A stretch of 64,000 bases of DNA from Indioceanicola profundi (GCF_003568845.1 NZ_CP030129.1:124001-188000); one strand, 5' to 3'; counted from the first letter of the stretch, positions 26,206 through 34,934 are shown. Notes: generated by a model not told the origin, from the sequence alone. Numbers and translations: made by a program.

Positions 26206-27768
26206 CTAGATGTAGAACTTGAAGGGTAGCTTCGGTTCGCTGTCGATCGGCGCGGAGATGAGGACATCGCCCACGGCATTGGCGAACCGGATCGTGACCG
26301 GTAGCCGATCGTTGTGCAGGCAGGAATTGAAGTTGATCTTCGTGAGGCCGAGCACGTCCGACAGGACGGTCGTCAAGCCGCATTCGCCACGCAGGACGCG
26401 CACGGAGATCGGGTTCGGCGTTTCCGGTCCCATATAGGTGTCGAGGCGCGGCACATAGCCCGATGTCCAGAGCAGGGCGTGGCGTTCGCCGATCTGGAGC
26501 GCCGTGCCTCGGATGACCGGATATTCGCCCGGGCGATAGAGCTTGAGGTCGTCGCGCGCGTCGGCGATCTGCACGCCGACGAGATTCGTTTCATCGTCGC
26601 AACCGGCGGCGAAGCCACGCCACTCATCGTCGGTGAAAGCGGATTTGGCGTGGATGAAGAGTTCGGACGGGGGACCGTCATGCAGCCGTCTGTACTCGCT
26701 GACCACCATCTGAATGAGGTTCCTGGCGGCGTCGTGATCGAGGTGGAATTGCTTCGTGTCCGTCTGGAACCACGGTCCGAGCGCACCGCGGAAGACCACG
26801 CCTTCGCCGTCAGACAGGAACATCTGCGCCGCGCAGCAGGCGTGCCGCTTGTCGCTCGTCAGTTCGCTGCGTTTGTAGACCAGGCCGACATAGCAGACGC
26901 CCGGTCGGACATCGGCCAGCTGCCAGGGCTTGCCGCCCGCCTTGTAGTAGGCGCCGGTTCCGAGCTTCCAGGCGATCGTTGCCGGATCCTCGACACGTCG
27001 AACCGGCATTCCGCTCTCGCGGCGGAAATCGCCGGGCGCCAGGGTGGTCTCGCGGACGATCTGCGTGACGATCCGTTCCTTCAGGAGGCGTGCCTTCAAC
27101 TGGCGGCGGAAATGGGTCGCGTACTGATAGACCTCGGCCTCCCGCTCGTCGTCGCCGAACAGGGTGGGCTGGGTCTGCAGTTGCCGGGCACGGCGCTGCG
27201 AGATGGTCACCGTCCCGGCCACGCGATCGTCGCGTCTCACGGTCGATTGTGGACGACCGAGTTCATAGACCCGCTCGGGGATGACGACGAACCAGAATTG
27301 CGGCGCGCTCTCGAGGCGATTGTTTTCCGCGACGAGGCGGGACACGAAAAGGTCGACGGTGTTGCGTATCGCCTCGTGACGGTTGGCGATCAGAAGTGCG
27401 CGCTCGATCTCCGCGGCGTCTAGATCGTCGATGAGGCAGGGCGGGTCGATTGGCCAGTCGGCGTGAAAGGTTTCGGCGAAGCCGGGGAAGGGCACATGCT
27501 GGGGTTCGACCGCCCGCGATCGCGGGCCGGGCGGCGGGATGTCGATGAAGCCGGCCATCGTCGTTGCCCAGGCTCTGAAGCGTTGCACGCCGTCCGGCGT
27601 GCCGATCACGCCATAGCGGATTGCCGGCAATTGTTTCGTCTCGCCGATGGGACCGTAGAGAAAGAGGCCGTCGCGGGGGTAGACGAGACGCTGGCCGTGG
27701 CGGAACTCGAGCAGGGGTTCTTCCAGATAGAGAGTCCGAGGCTTGAACAGGCGTGGCCTAGACGTCAT
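26206..27768 (-). CDS. Short prokaryotic Argonaute (MID-PIWI), SPARTA-type
   Basis: A 520-aa protein starting MTSRPRLFKPRTLYLEEPLL with GGAGG six bases upstream. Length and content fit short pAgos, which have only MID and PIWI domains. The PIWI core contains CYVGLVYKRSEL, where the first catalytic Asp is replaced, so target slicing is not expected. ELFIHAKSAFTDDEW and LTTVLSDVLGLTKINFNS are typical C-terminal segments. It overlaps the TIR-APAZ gene by 11 bases. In SPARTA the pAgo binds a guide RNA and target DNA and activates the partner TIR to degrade NAD(P)+. Role assigned from family and neighbour. Confidence 0.85.
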   Translation of the reverse strand: MTSRPRLFKPRTLYLEEPLLEFRHGQRLVYPRDGLFLYGPIGETKQLPAIRYGVIGTPDGVQRFRAWATTMAGFIDIPPPGPRSRAVEPQHVPFPGFAETFHADWPIDPPCLIDDLDAAEIERALLIANRHEAIRNTVDLFVSRLVAENNRLESAPQFWFVVIPERVYELGRPQSTVRRDDRVAGTVTISQRRARQLQTQPTLFGDDEREAEVYQYATHFRRQLKARLLKERIVTQIVRETTLAPGDFRRESGMPVRRVEDPATIAWKLGTGAYYKAGGKPWQLADVRPGVCYVGLVYKRSELTSDKRHACCAAQMFLSDGEGVVFRGALGPWFQTDTKQFHLDHDAARNLIQMVVSEYRRLHDGPPSELFIHAKSAFTDDEWRGFAAGCDDETNLVGVQIADARDDLKLYRPGEYPVIRGTALQIGERHALLWTSGYVPRLDTYMGPETPNPISVRVLRGECGLTTVLSDVLGLTKINFNSCLHNDRLPVTIRFANAVGDVLISAPIDSEPKLPFKFYI

Positions 27769-29191
27769 TGCCAGCCTCCTCCGGACCGTCGTCGTCGCGC
27801 GGGCCGTCGGGTTCGTCCGGCTCGTCGTTGTCGCTCGGATCGTCGTCGTCGGGCTCGGGGATTTCGTCTTCGACCGGCAGGCTGATCGGAACCCGCCAGG
27901 AAATCGGCGGCAGGCCGAGCACGATCGTCTCCTCGGAGCTGACGGGCACGGCAAGGGAGCCGCGGCCCTCGGCGAGCCAATGCAGGAAGGCGAGCAGCAT
28001 GTCGCGCCAGCGGGCGTTCCGCCAGGTCTTGGCGAAGGAACGCCGCAGACGGTGCATCCTCGCAGGATCGTCGAACGGTTTGTGGCCGTCTTCCGTGAAG
28101 ATGAGGCGGCTGACGACGCGTACGTGGCGGACCGGCGCCGACCGCGCCGCGACGCTGACACCGAAGTGCCAGTTCATTTGCCGCTTGAGTGACACGCCCT
28201 GGAGCTGGCGCAGACCCGCAATGTCACCCCAGCGGAAGGAAATCTTGGTGGCGGGCGCGACATCGACGGGGGGCCACCAGGCGGTCTGGGCGCCCGAGAG
28301 CCCGTAAGGCCGAAGACCACGCGCTGCGAACAGCTTTTCGAACGCCTGGCGCGCCATATCGCTGAAGTGGTTGCGGGCGTCGCGCCGTTCGATGCCGAGC
28401 TTGGACCATCCGTCATCCAGGAAGCCCGCAACGAGCCGCTCCGCTTTTCGCTTGATGGGGAGGTTCGGTCCGAAATGGTCTTGCAGATCGTGGATGCGGG
28501 CGAAGGCGAGGAACCCCCGGCGGAAAGGCTTAAGGGGCCACGGCGCCTCGGACATGCGGGATTGCGCCTGGCGATCCGGTACCTGGCCCTTGAACTCGTA
28601 ATAGCGGATCTTTTTCGGCAGCTGATCGATCGGGAGCCAGTTCGAGATCAGCCGTTCCGGTGTCGGGACGAGCGTCTTGCCGTGGATGAGCTGGATTTCG
28701 CGCCAGATTGCGTTGCCGTCGCCGGCGTTTTGCGGGACGCGATAGGTCTCCCGGAGCGTCTCCAACAGTTCCGTCAGTCCGCGCCCCCAGCCGTGCGTGA
28801 AGTCGATGTATTGCGCGTGCGCGATGAGGAAGGGCGCCTCGAAGGGCTCCATGCGCAGCGGGATGATGAAGGCGTCGTCGCCGATCTTGCGGGCCACCTC
28901 GGTGGCGATCTGGATTTCATTGCGCACGCCCTGCTTCTCGACCGCACGGGGATTGGAGACGAGCAGCACCTTGCAGGCGCGACGGCGCAGTGCGTTTTCG
29001 AGTTTGCGTTGCCAGTCCTCGCCGCCCTTGAGCCGGAGCACATCGGCCCAGACCTCGTAGCCCATCGCGGCGAGCTTCGCGCCAAGCCAGACCGTGAAGG
29101 CGTTGTCCTCGGGCGCGGCGTGACTGATGAAGATGGCTTCGCGAGTTTCAGCGTTTGCGTGCGCGTCCGTGTTTGGAGACTGTGAACTCAA
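27758..29191 (-). CDS. TIR-APAZ protein (SPARTA effector)
   Basis: I chose the TTG at 29191: it overlaps the abiEii stop as TTGA and has GGAGG seven bases upstream, giving 477 aa. Residues about 18-150 are a TIR domain (AIFISHAAPEDNAFTVW, YEVWADVLRLKGGEDW), with the probable catalytic Glu in RKLENAL (about residue 65). The rest is an APAZ region ending in an acidic tail (EPDDDDPSDNDEPDEPDG). In SPARTA the APAZ part binds the short pAgo and the TIR domain oligomerises and hydrolyses NAD(P)+, killing or arresting invaded cells. Confidence 0.85.
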   Translation of the reverse strand: MSSQSPNTDAHANAETREAIFISHAAPEDNAFTVWLGAKLAAMGYEVWADVLRLKGGEDWQRKLENALRRRACKVLLVSNPRAVEKQGVRNEIQIATEVARKIGDDAFIIPLRMEPFEAPFLIAHAQYIDFTHGWGRGLTELLETLRETYRVPQNAGDGNAIWREIQLIHGKTLVPTPERLISNWLPIDQLPKKIRYYEFKGQVPDRQAQSRMSEAPWPLKPFRRGFLAFARIHDLQDHFGPNLPIKRKAERLVAGFLDDGWSKLGIERRDARNHFSDMARQAFEKLFAARGLRPYGLSGAQTAWWPPVDVAPATKISFRWGDIAGLRQLQGVSLKRQMNWHFGVSVAARSAPVRHVRVVSRLIFTEDGHKPFDDPARMHRLRRSFAKTWRNARWRDMLLAFLHWLAEGRGSLAVPVSSEETIVLGLPPISWRVPISLPVEDEIPEPDDDDPSDNDEPDEPDGPRDDDGPEEAGNDV

Positions 29192-30099
29192 GAGGCAGCC
29201 TCCGTGTGCGTCCAGGGACCGCCGGGCGACCACGATGCAAGCTGCTGCCGTTCCAGCACAGGCAGCAAGAATGCCCGCAGATCTTCGGTCACTTGAATGA
29301 GCGAAGCGGGCGCCGCCGCGAGTCGATCGCGCGTCAGAAAAGCACGCCACTGAGCATCCCGCTCGCCGGCAAAGGCCTCGCCGAGGCCGGAGGGCATTTG
29401 TTCGGGCCAGGATGTCCGGCGGCGGTCGAACGTCTGTTGGACAGCATTCGCGAGGACGGCGCCTTCGAAAGTGAACGTCTGCGCGATCATCCAGAGGTCG
29501 TAGAAATCCTTCATCCGGCTGTTGGCGACGCCGAGCGAAACGATCGCCTCCAGCTTTTCGGCGACCACCGTCTCGGGCGGATAGGCGCGCAGAACCGGGC
29601 GCGGCGCTTCGAGCAGCGCCGGGTACTCGATCTCAACCGGGTCGGGGGTGATGGCATCGCCGAACCCGACATCGATCTGGATGGGCATGCGCGCGCCGGC
29701 GATGGTGGCGCTGGTCCTGACACGCACGCCGGCATATTCGGCCTCGTCGCGGATTGGGGCGGCTTCGATGCCGGCGACGTCGAAGACGACGCCATCATCA
29801 GGCACCGCCACAGTGCAGATGGCCCGGACGCTCTTGGCGACCGCAGCGGGATCGGCATCGCCATGACCCAGCAGATCGAGGTCGCGGGTGGGACGGAAGG
29901 GATCGTCCCGCCATGCGGCGAAGAGCATCGCCCCTTTCAGGACAAACCGCTCGCGCTGATCGGAGACACTGAGGCGGTACAGCAGCCGCTCGAGCGCGTA
30001 GCGCGTGAGGAGAATCTGAAAATCAGTCTTCTCCGTGCGGGCTCGATCGAGAAGCCGCGCACGGACCGACGCACCGACATTGCGAACCTCACGCGCCAT
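29188..30099 (-). CDS. AbiEii/AbiGii-family nucleotidyltransferase toxin
   Basis: A 303-aa protein with the DNA polymerase beta-like nucleotidyltransferase signature: FVLKGAMLF followed by RPTRDLDLL, then YPPETVVAEKLEAIVSLG and KDFYDLW. These are the four AbiEii motifs. AbiEii toxins block growth by nucleotidyl transfer (tRNA modification in studied homologues). It overlaps abiEi by 11 bases and the TIR-APAZ gene by 4, so the antitoxin, the toxin and SPARTA appear to be one transcript. Confidence 0.88.
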   Translation of the reverse strand: MAREVRNVGASVRARLLDRARTEKTDFQILLTRYALERLLYRLSVSDQRERFVLKGAMLFAAWRDDPFRPTRDLDLLGHGDADPAAVAKSVRAICTVAVPDDGVVFDVAGIEAAPIRDEAEYAGVRVRTSATIAGARMPIQIDVGFGDAITPDPVEIEYPALLEAPRPVLRAYPPETVVAEKLEAIVSLGVANSRMKDFYDLWMIAQTFTFEGAVLANAVQQTFDRRRTSWPEQMPSGLGEAFAGERDAQWRAFLTRDRLAAAPASLIQVTEDLRAFLLPVLERQQLASWSPGGPWTHTEAAS

Positions 30100-30712
30100 C
30101 GGCGACCATCGCTTCGACGTAGGGGCGCATCACCGACCAGACGCGGGCTGCGCGCGCGAATTCCCAGAGCTGGTCTGGAGTTGCCCGCTTTGTTCGCAGC
30201 GCTTCGCGCAGCCCCTCCAGCGCGATGTCGAGACCGATCTTGTTGCGATACCGGAAGCAATCGACGATCGTCTTGGCGGGTTCGAAGATCGGCACCTCGA
30301 TGCCATCGATCAGGTGTCGCTTCACGCCCTCCTTGAGTGCGCGGCTGCTGAAGCGGACAAAACGGATCGGCGGGTATTCGACGGTGGGCTTCCAGCCGGT
30401 GCGGTCGATTGCAATCCACACCGCAGATGGCATCTGCAGTGTCAGCTCATGAAACTGCAGCGCTGATGTGAGGCAGATGACTCCTCGGGGCACGAGAGCG
30501 GAAGCCTCCGCGAAGCTGCGCCGGGCGTCCGGTATGGAGTCGGCCAGTTGGTAAAGTCCGCGTGCCACGCGCGTGATCTCGCCTTCACGAACCAGGCGGG
30601 CAACGGTCTCGGATCCGATGCCTGCTTCGCGCAGATCGCGCATACGGACCAGCCCCTTTTCGCCGAAGAGGTCGCGGGCCGTATCACGTTGGGTCCTCGG
30701 TTGGGGTGACAT
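30089..30712 (-). CDS. AbiEi-family antitoxin
   Basis: A 207-aa protein starting MSPQPRTQRDTARDLFGEKG. The N-terminal winged helix (VRMRDLREAGIGSETVARLV, ITRVARGLYQL) and the AbiEi_4-type C-terminal domain (PSAVWIAIDRTGWKP, FEPAKTIVDCFRYRNKIGLD) are clear. AbiEi antitoxins act at the protein or phosphorylation level and repress their own promoter by DNA binding. The start is preceded by ATAGGAA and by the promoter-like module at 30732-30753. Confidence 0.87.
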   Translation of the reverse strand: MSPQPRTQRDTARDLFGEKGLVRMRDLREAGIGSETVARLVREGEITRVARGLYQLADSIPDARRSFAEASALVPRGVICLTSALQFHELTLQMPSAVWIAIDRTGWKPTVEYPPIRFVRFSSRALKEGVKRHLIDGIEVPIFEPAKTIVDCFRYRNKIGLDIALEGLREALRTKRATPDQLWEFARAARVWSVMRPYVEAMVADGA

Positions 30713-30731
30713 TTCCTATGCTCTTAGAAGG

Positions 30732-30753
30732 AAGTGCAGAGGTCTTATCGCAA
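30732..30753 (-). promoter_or_regulatory. Promoter/operator-like module of the AbiE-SPARTA operon
   Basis: The core GTGCAGAGGTCTTATCGC recurs as GTGCAGAGGTTTTATCAC at 32358-32375. On the minus strand both begin with a TTGYGA -35-like element, and both are 51 bases from that element to the end of a GGAAATGTCAC start region. AbiEi antitoxins bind their own promoter, so this is a candidate AbiEi site. That role is inferred. Confidence 0.6.
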
Positions 30754-30810
30754 AATATGTAGGAATCCAAACCCGTTTCGAGCCGCTAACGGGGCGGCGT
30801 GGGTGGCGGA

Positions 30811-32202
30811 CTACTCCGCGGGCGCTTGCATGTCGTCTTCGCCTTCGATGGCGATCGCGGTCTGGGAGAAGTACGGGTGGAATTCAGGCAGGAGCGACAT
30901 GATTCCGCCATCCACTTGCAGGAGCTCGTGATTGGCTCCCGGAATCAGTGCGGGGTCGAGCGGGACGCGTGCATTCGGATTGTGGAGGACGACCATGCCT
31001 TCGACCCAGGATTCGTCATAGTCGGGAGCGTGGACGGCATGTGCGAACGGCTTTGGCGTCGGCCCGTCATCGTCGAGTTCACCGCGTCGCATGCCAGTGC
31101 GAACCATGCGGACGCGCCGGCTGCCGAAGCCGGCAAGGTGGCCCATGCGATTGAACTTCGTGATGGTCCCTTGCGGGTTGACAATGACGGCGCTGATATT
31201 CTCGGCGCCGGGTAGGAAGAAGAAGCCTGAGGCTTCCACGGAACGACCGAAGCGATGTTCGGTGATGCGCTCGATTTTTCGCCTGCCGTTCACCAAGCTA
31301 TGGCGAACACCAAAGACATATTCGGTGGTTGCCGGAACGATCATGCGCATGGATCCCAGCCCATGAAAATCTTGGACTGCCAGAAGGAATGGAATCTCTC
31401 GCAATTCCTCTGTGTCCCAATAGGGCGATGTCTTGTTGAGCTTACGTGTCAGCGCTCGCGCGATCTTTATTGGGACGTAATCCTGCAAATAGGCTTTGAA
31501 TTCATCTGGCGTGGTTGGATTTGGAGGAGGCGGCGCACCACCACCGGGAGGATTGGCGGTGGTCGCTTCGATCGCAAGCTGGCCAGGCAGGCCGGTCAAG
31601 ACAAAGTCTGGCACTGCAACTGCGGAGTCTCGAGCGTAGCCTAGCTCATTGAAGGTGGCGAAGAGGTAGAGCTCCCACAGCCGCGGGTCGAAGCCCGTCG
31701 TCTGGAACTGCTCGATGAAATTCCCGTCGGCATCTTCGTGGAACCGCATCATCGCCGCGATGAGGTCGCGAGCCGGCGAATAGCGTTCCTCCGATGTCAG
31801 TATCTTGAAGGTTGGATGCAGACGCTCGGCTGGGACGAGGGGGGTGAAGAAGTCGACGGGTGCCCGCTCGGAATCGCCTTGATGGAATTCGGTGTCCGGC
31901 GCTGCAGCGAGAGCATCCATGCGTTCAAGCAACTGCTGGCTTGCGGCATGGGCGGTTAGCAGCGAGGCATTGACCGCGACGGCCCGGAACCGCTGTTGCT
32001 CGTCACGTCCGAGCGCGACCCATCCGAAGTCGTGATCGATACGATCCCGCGTCACGACTCCGAGGACGCGCTCGTCCGAGGATGCGTGCCACTCGATCTC
32101 TTCCGCGACGAGGAGGATGAACGGTTGACGTGTGTATCCGGCGAGAGCGTCGAATCGGCGTCTTGGAAGAGGTACGGTTTGAGGATGGTCGGTGGCGGTC
32201 AA
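30811..32202 (-). CDS. Unknown protein in defence cluster, possible nuclease-like core
   Basis: A 463-aa protein if translation begins at the TTG at 32202, which overlaps the stop of the 45-aa ORF before it (TTGA). An in-frame ATG at 32295 would add 31 residues encoded within that small ORF. The N-terminus PRRRFDALAGYTR and the segment FIEQFQTTGFDPRLWELYLF look conserved-family-like. PDFVLTGLPGQLAIEATTAN (about residues 195-214) resembles the PD..E-x-T core of restriction-endonuclease folds. I know of uncharacterised homologues but no established function. The shared promoter module with AbiE-SPARTA suggests a co-regulated defence gene. Confidence 0.55.
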   Translation of the reverse strand: MTATDHPQTVPLPRRRFDALAGYTRQPFILLVAEEIEWHASSDERVLGVVTRDRIDHDFGWVALGRDEQQRFRAVAVNASLLTAHAASQQLLERMDALAAAPDTEFHQGDSERAPVDFFTPLVPAERLHPTFKILTSEERYSPARDLIAAMMRFHEDADGNFIEQFQTTGFDPRLWELYLFATFNELGYARDSAVAVPDFVLTGLPGQLAIEATTANPPGGGAPPPPNPTTPDEFKAYLQDYVPIKIARALTRKLNKTSPYWDTEELREIPFLLAVQDFHGLGSMRMIVPATTEYVFGVRHSLVNGRRKIERITEHRFGRSVEASGFFFLPGAENISAVIVNPQGTITKFNRMGHLAGFGSRRVRMVRTGMRRGELDDDGPTPKPFAHAVHAPDYDESWVEGMVVLHNPNARVPLDPALIPGANHELLQVDGGIMSLLPEFHPYFSQTAIAIEGEDDMQAPAE

Positions 32203-32336
32203 CTGACTGGGCCTCGATACCGGCGCCTCGCTGTTGCGGGAGGACCAGCGTGCGCCAGCTTGAGTGATTGGCTGCGCTCGCTGACGATGGCGCAAACAGC
32301 AATCGCTAGTGCGAAGTCGACCAACGCGCGTGACAT
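32199..32336 (-). CDS. 45-aa hydrophobic ORF coupled to the 463-aa gene
   Basis: The ORF starts ATG (32336) after GGTAAGGAA and reads MSRALVDFALAIAVCAIVSE with one hydrophobic helix, then a basic tail (ARRRYRGPVS). Its TGA overlaps the TTG of the next gene. The promoter-to-start distance and the start sequence equal those of abiEi. It may be a leader peptide or a small membrane partner. Confidence 0.45.
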   Translation of the reverse strand: MSRALVDFALAIAVCAIVSERSQSLKLAHAGPPATARRRYRGPVS

Positions 32337-32355
32337 TTCCTTACCTAAAGCATAT

Positions 32356-32377
32356 AAGTGCAGAGGTTTTATCACAA
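32356..32377 (-). promoter_or_regulatory. Second copy of the AbiE-type promoter module
   Basis: On the minus strand a -35-like TTGTGA is followed 17 bases later by TATGCT, with the core shared with 30732-30753 lying between them. The ATG of the 45-aa ORF lies 51 bases from the -35-like start, exactly as at abiEi. Confidence 0.6.
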
Positions 32378-32517
32378 GCGGGATTGGCTCGCCATAGCTT
32401 GGGGAAAAGTCCGTAGACAAGCGCAGGTGCAGCAATGGAAGAACCCGCCCGGGAAGGCCAAAGGTGCGATCGGTCCCGCGGCCGGGATGGGCGAAAATGG
32501 TAGCTCGGAGGGGCAGC

Positions 32518-33399
32518 GTGACTCGATACTTTACGGACCGCGAGTACGGTGAACGCCCCCGCACAATTGATGTGATCGATGAGCGGTTGTGGGGAGGTCT
32601 CCACAGTCTGATCGATACGCGGCTTGGGGATGGATCTTTCGGATACCGCTTTCCCGAGCAATGCCCCGATGGGTACGGTCCCTCTGGCTGTGACAGTCAG
32701 GCGTTCGCGCGGATGCTGCGGGCTGAAGTGCCGTTTGTCGAGTGGCCAGTCTCACATTCGGAACTGCCCGAGACCCCCGCCATCCTTGATCTCCTCGAGT
32801 TTTGCGCGACAGCAGTTGGCCAACCGATTGAAGGTTCGTACCATTCCTTTTTCGGGCATCACCACCTCAGCTGGGATCGCGAAGCCGGATTGACGCGCCT
32901 CGTGGGAGACGCGAACCTTCTGTTCGCTCGTAACGGTGTCGCCTATGAGCTAACAGCCGAAGGTCGAGAGCGGAGGCTCTTGCCGCAACCGTTGGCGGAC
33001 GCACTCAGTTGGACGCAGTTCACGACGGGGGATGCGGAAACCGACCGTTTGCTCGAAATCGCACGCCGGAGGATTGCGCTGCCCAAATCCGAGAATCGTG
33101 TGGACGCCTTGGAAAAACTCTGGGACGCATTCGAGCGTCTTAAGACGCTCGAGCCCGGCGCCGATAAGCGTGCGCAAGCCGACGCGTTGCTGGACCGAGC
33201 CGCTGCCCCGGGGTCGAATTTTCGGCGAGTCCTGGCAGATGAGGCCGCTGCCCTGACCAAAATCGGCAACGGATTTCGCATCCGGCATTCCGAGACCACC
33301 CAGGAGCCGCTGACCTCGCTCGATCAGGTCGACTATCTCTTCGGGCGCATGTTCTCGTTCATTCGTATGGTTCTGAGAGCAACCGGCCGTGGCGGGTAA
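32518..33399 (+). CDS. Abi-like protein of unknown function
   Basis: A 293-aa protein from a GTG at 32518, chosen because GGAGGGG lies six bases upstream; an ATG at 32497 is weaker. It begins VTRYFTDREYGERPRTIDVI and ends with KIGNGFRIRHSE ... QVDYLFGRMFSFIRMVLRAT. That C-terminal pattern (RxxH followed by a helical tail) is one I associate with abortive-infection (AbiJ-like) and HEPN-type proteins. It is divergent from the 45-aa/463-aa pair across a 181-base gap. Function is not established; defence is inferred from form and context. Confidence 0.55.
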   Translation: MTRYFTDREYGERPRTIDVIDERLWGGLHSLIDTRLGDGSFGYRFPEQCPDGYGPSGCDSQAFARMLRAEVPFVEWPVSHSELPETPAILDLLEFCATAVGQPIEGSYHSFFGHHHLSWDREAGLTRLVGDANLLFARNGVAYELTAEGRERRLLPQPLADALSWTQFTTGDAETDRLLEIARRRIALPKSENRVDALEKLWDAFERLKTLEPGADKRAQADALLDRAAAPGSNFRRVLADEAAALTKIGNGFRIRHSETTQEPLTSLDQVDYLFGRMFSFIRMVLRATGRGG

Positions 33400-33478
33400 G
33401 TCGAAGAGCAAAAGCACCGAGGCGCTGTTTGGCAGGGCGAAAGCCAAGAACCGTGGTCGCACTGCGGCTGCTAGCTAG
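33389..33478 (+). CDS. 29-aa basic small ORF (doubtful)
   Basis: A GTG at 33389 overlaps the end of the Abi-like gene by 11 bases and opens a 29-codon frame rich in Lys, Arg and Ser (MAGKSKSKSTEALFGRAKAK). No ribosome-binding site is visible. The overlap spacing equals that of other coupled genes here, which is the only support. Confidence 0.25.
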   Translation: MAGKSKSKSTEALFGRAKAKNRGRTAAAS

Positions 33479-33502
33479 CCTCCATCCAGTAGCCAATAAT
33501 GA

Positions 33503-34693
33503 CTAGGCGGCGGCATCTGCATCGCCGGCGGCCTGTTTCGGCTGGGCCGGGCGGGACAAGGCGATGGCTATTGCGTCCGACACCTGGTCGGCTGCCGCCC
33601 GGATCGGATCGGTCTTGAGATGGGCGTATCGTGCCGTGGTCTGGATTTGCGTGTGGCCGAGAAGTCTGCCGATCATCGTCAGATCCTGACCGAGCTGCAG
33701 CGCATCCGACGCGAAGGAATGGCGCAGATCATGAAGACGCAGGCCGTCGAGGCCTGCGCGCTTCCGCAGGCGGCGCCAAGGCTTCTGCATGTCCATCAGA
33801 TACTGCCCTTCGACCCTACCGGTGATGACATAGGGATTGTCTTCCAGCTTCGGAATTGCTTTGAGCACGTCGATGGCCGCCCGTCCGATCGGCACGATCT
33901 TCGCACCGGTCTTGGAGTCGGGTAAACGCAACACGCTCGCGCCGAAATCCACATACTCCCACTTCAAGGTTTGAATCTCGCCCAGCCGGCAACCGGTGAG
34001 AAGTAGAAGGCGGATACAGTTGACGGCCTCGGGTTCGCTCTCAGAATCGCGCAGCAACTGACCGAGACGGGCGAGTTCATCAGGCGTCAGATAGCGCTCC
34101 CGCTTGACCTCCTTGAAGCGCTTCACCTTCCAGCAGGGATTGACGCCGTCGGTGCGGACACCCCAGCTGTGGGCGACGGAGAACATGACGGAAAGCACGC
34201 CGAGCGTGCGATTGGCCTGATAGGGCGTGGCCTTCATGGACTGATGCAGGTCGACAACGTCGGCACGAGTTATGTCGATGATCCGATGGGAGCCCAGCTT
34301 GGGGTCGATGAACAGTTCGACCGAGCGCTTGTATTCTCCGTAGGTTGATGCCTTGCAGTGCACGGCGACATGCTCGTCGAGGAAACGCTGGCCGAACTCC
34401 CTCATTGTCGGCGACGTCTTGCGTTTATCGCGCTCCTTCGCCGGGTCACCGCCCAAGCGAACGTCGGAGAGATGTTTCATCGCCTCGGTGCGGGCCAAGT
34501 CCGGGGTCAAGGCCCCATGCAGGCCGATATTGACGCGGCGTAGTCGGCCGCCAGCCCGGAACTGGGCGAGATACATTTTTCGGCCGGACGGATAGACCCG
34601 AAGTCCAAAGCCCTTCAACTCGTCGTCCCAGAGGAAGAATTCCTTGTCGGTGGAGGTTGCTGCGTCCACGGAACGCTTCGTGATCTTCGGCAT
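33503..34693 (-). CDS. int: Tyrosine-type integrase
   Basis: A 396-aa P4-like integrase starting MPKITKRSVDAATSTDKEFF. The arm-binding DUF4102-like domain (FFLWDDELKGFGLRVYPSGR), the core-binding domain and the catalytic domain are in order. Catalytic residues are visible in LTGCRLGEI (Arg), LHDLRHS (His-x-x-Arg), LLGHTQ (His) and ARYAHL (Tyr). It lies 187 bases from the tRNA-fMet 3' fragment, the expected attachment site of such integrases, and points away from it. Confidence 0.92.
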   Translation of the reverse strand: MPKITKRSVDAATSTDKEFFLWDDELKGFGLRVYPSGRKMYLAQFRAGGRLRRVNIGLHGALTPDLARTEAMKHLSDVRLGGDPAKERDKRKTSPTMREFGQRFLDEHVAVHCKASTYGEYKRSVELFIDPKLGSHRIIDITRADVVDLHQSMKATPYQANRTLGVLSVMFSVAHSWGVRTDGVNPCWKVKRFKEVKRERYLTPDELARLGQLLRDSESEPEAVNCIRLLLLTGCRLGEIQTLKWEYVDFGASVLRLPDSKTGAKIVPIGRAAIDVLKAIPKLEDNPYVITGRVEGQYLMDMQKPWRRLRKRAGLDGLRLHDLRHSFASDALQLGQDLTMIGRLLGHTQIQTTARYAHLKTDPIRAAADQVSDAIAIALSRPAQPKQAAGDADAAA

Positions 34694-34881
34694 GAAACAC
34701 CTCGTGAACGCTGCAGATTCCGGAATCAAATCGGAATCAATCGGGGCGAAACCGTCGCGTCCTCATTCGTGGAGCAGCGTAGCTTCGTGCACGGAATACG
34801 TCAACAGAACCATATATTTATAGTGCAAATGGCGGCTCTGTCGCATGACCGGAAAACATGGCGAAAGCGGCCCTGAGCAAA

Positions 34882-34926
34882 CTCATAACCTGAAGGCCGC
34901 AGGTTCAAATCCTGCCCCCGCAACCA
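34882..34926 (+). other. Attachment site: 3' half of tRNA-fMet (CAU)
   Basis: The 45 bases run from the anticodon loop (CTCATAACC) through the T-arm (GCAGG TTCAAAT CCTGC) to the encoded CCA end (CCCCGCAACCA), matching the 3' half of an alphaproteobacterial initiator tRNA. No 5' half precedes it, so this is a displaced 3' end produced by integration into the tRNA gene. The native tRNA terminator still follows. The tRNA itself is not functional here. Confidence 0.88.
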
Positions 34927-34934
34927 ACATTATC

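Noticed and set aside
27769-28161. N-terminal extension of the short Argonaute to position 28161
   Set aside because: The extra 131 codons are a low-complexity shadow of the TIR-APAZ gene; a good ribosome-binding site precedes the ATG at 27768.
34860-34926. Complete tRNA gene before the terminator
   Set aside because: Only the 3' half from the anticodon loop is present; the upstream bases do not form a D-arm or acceptor 5' strand.
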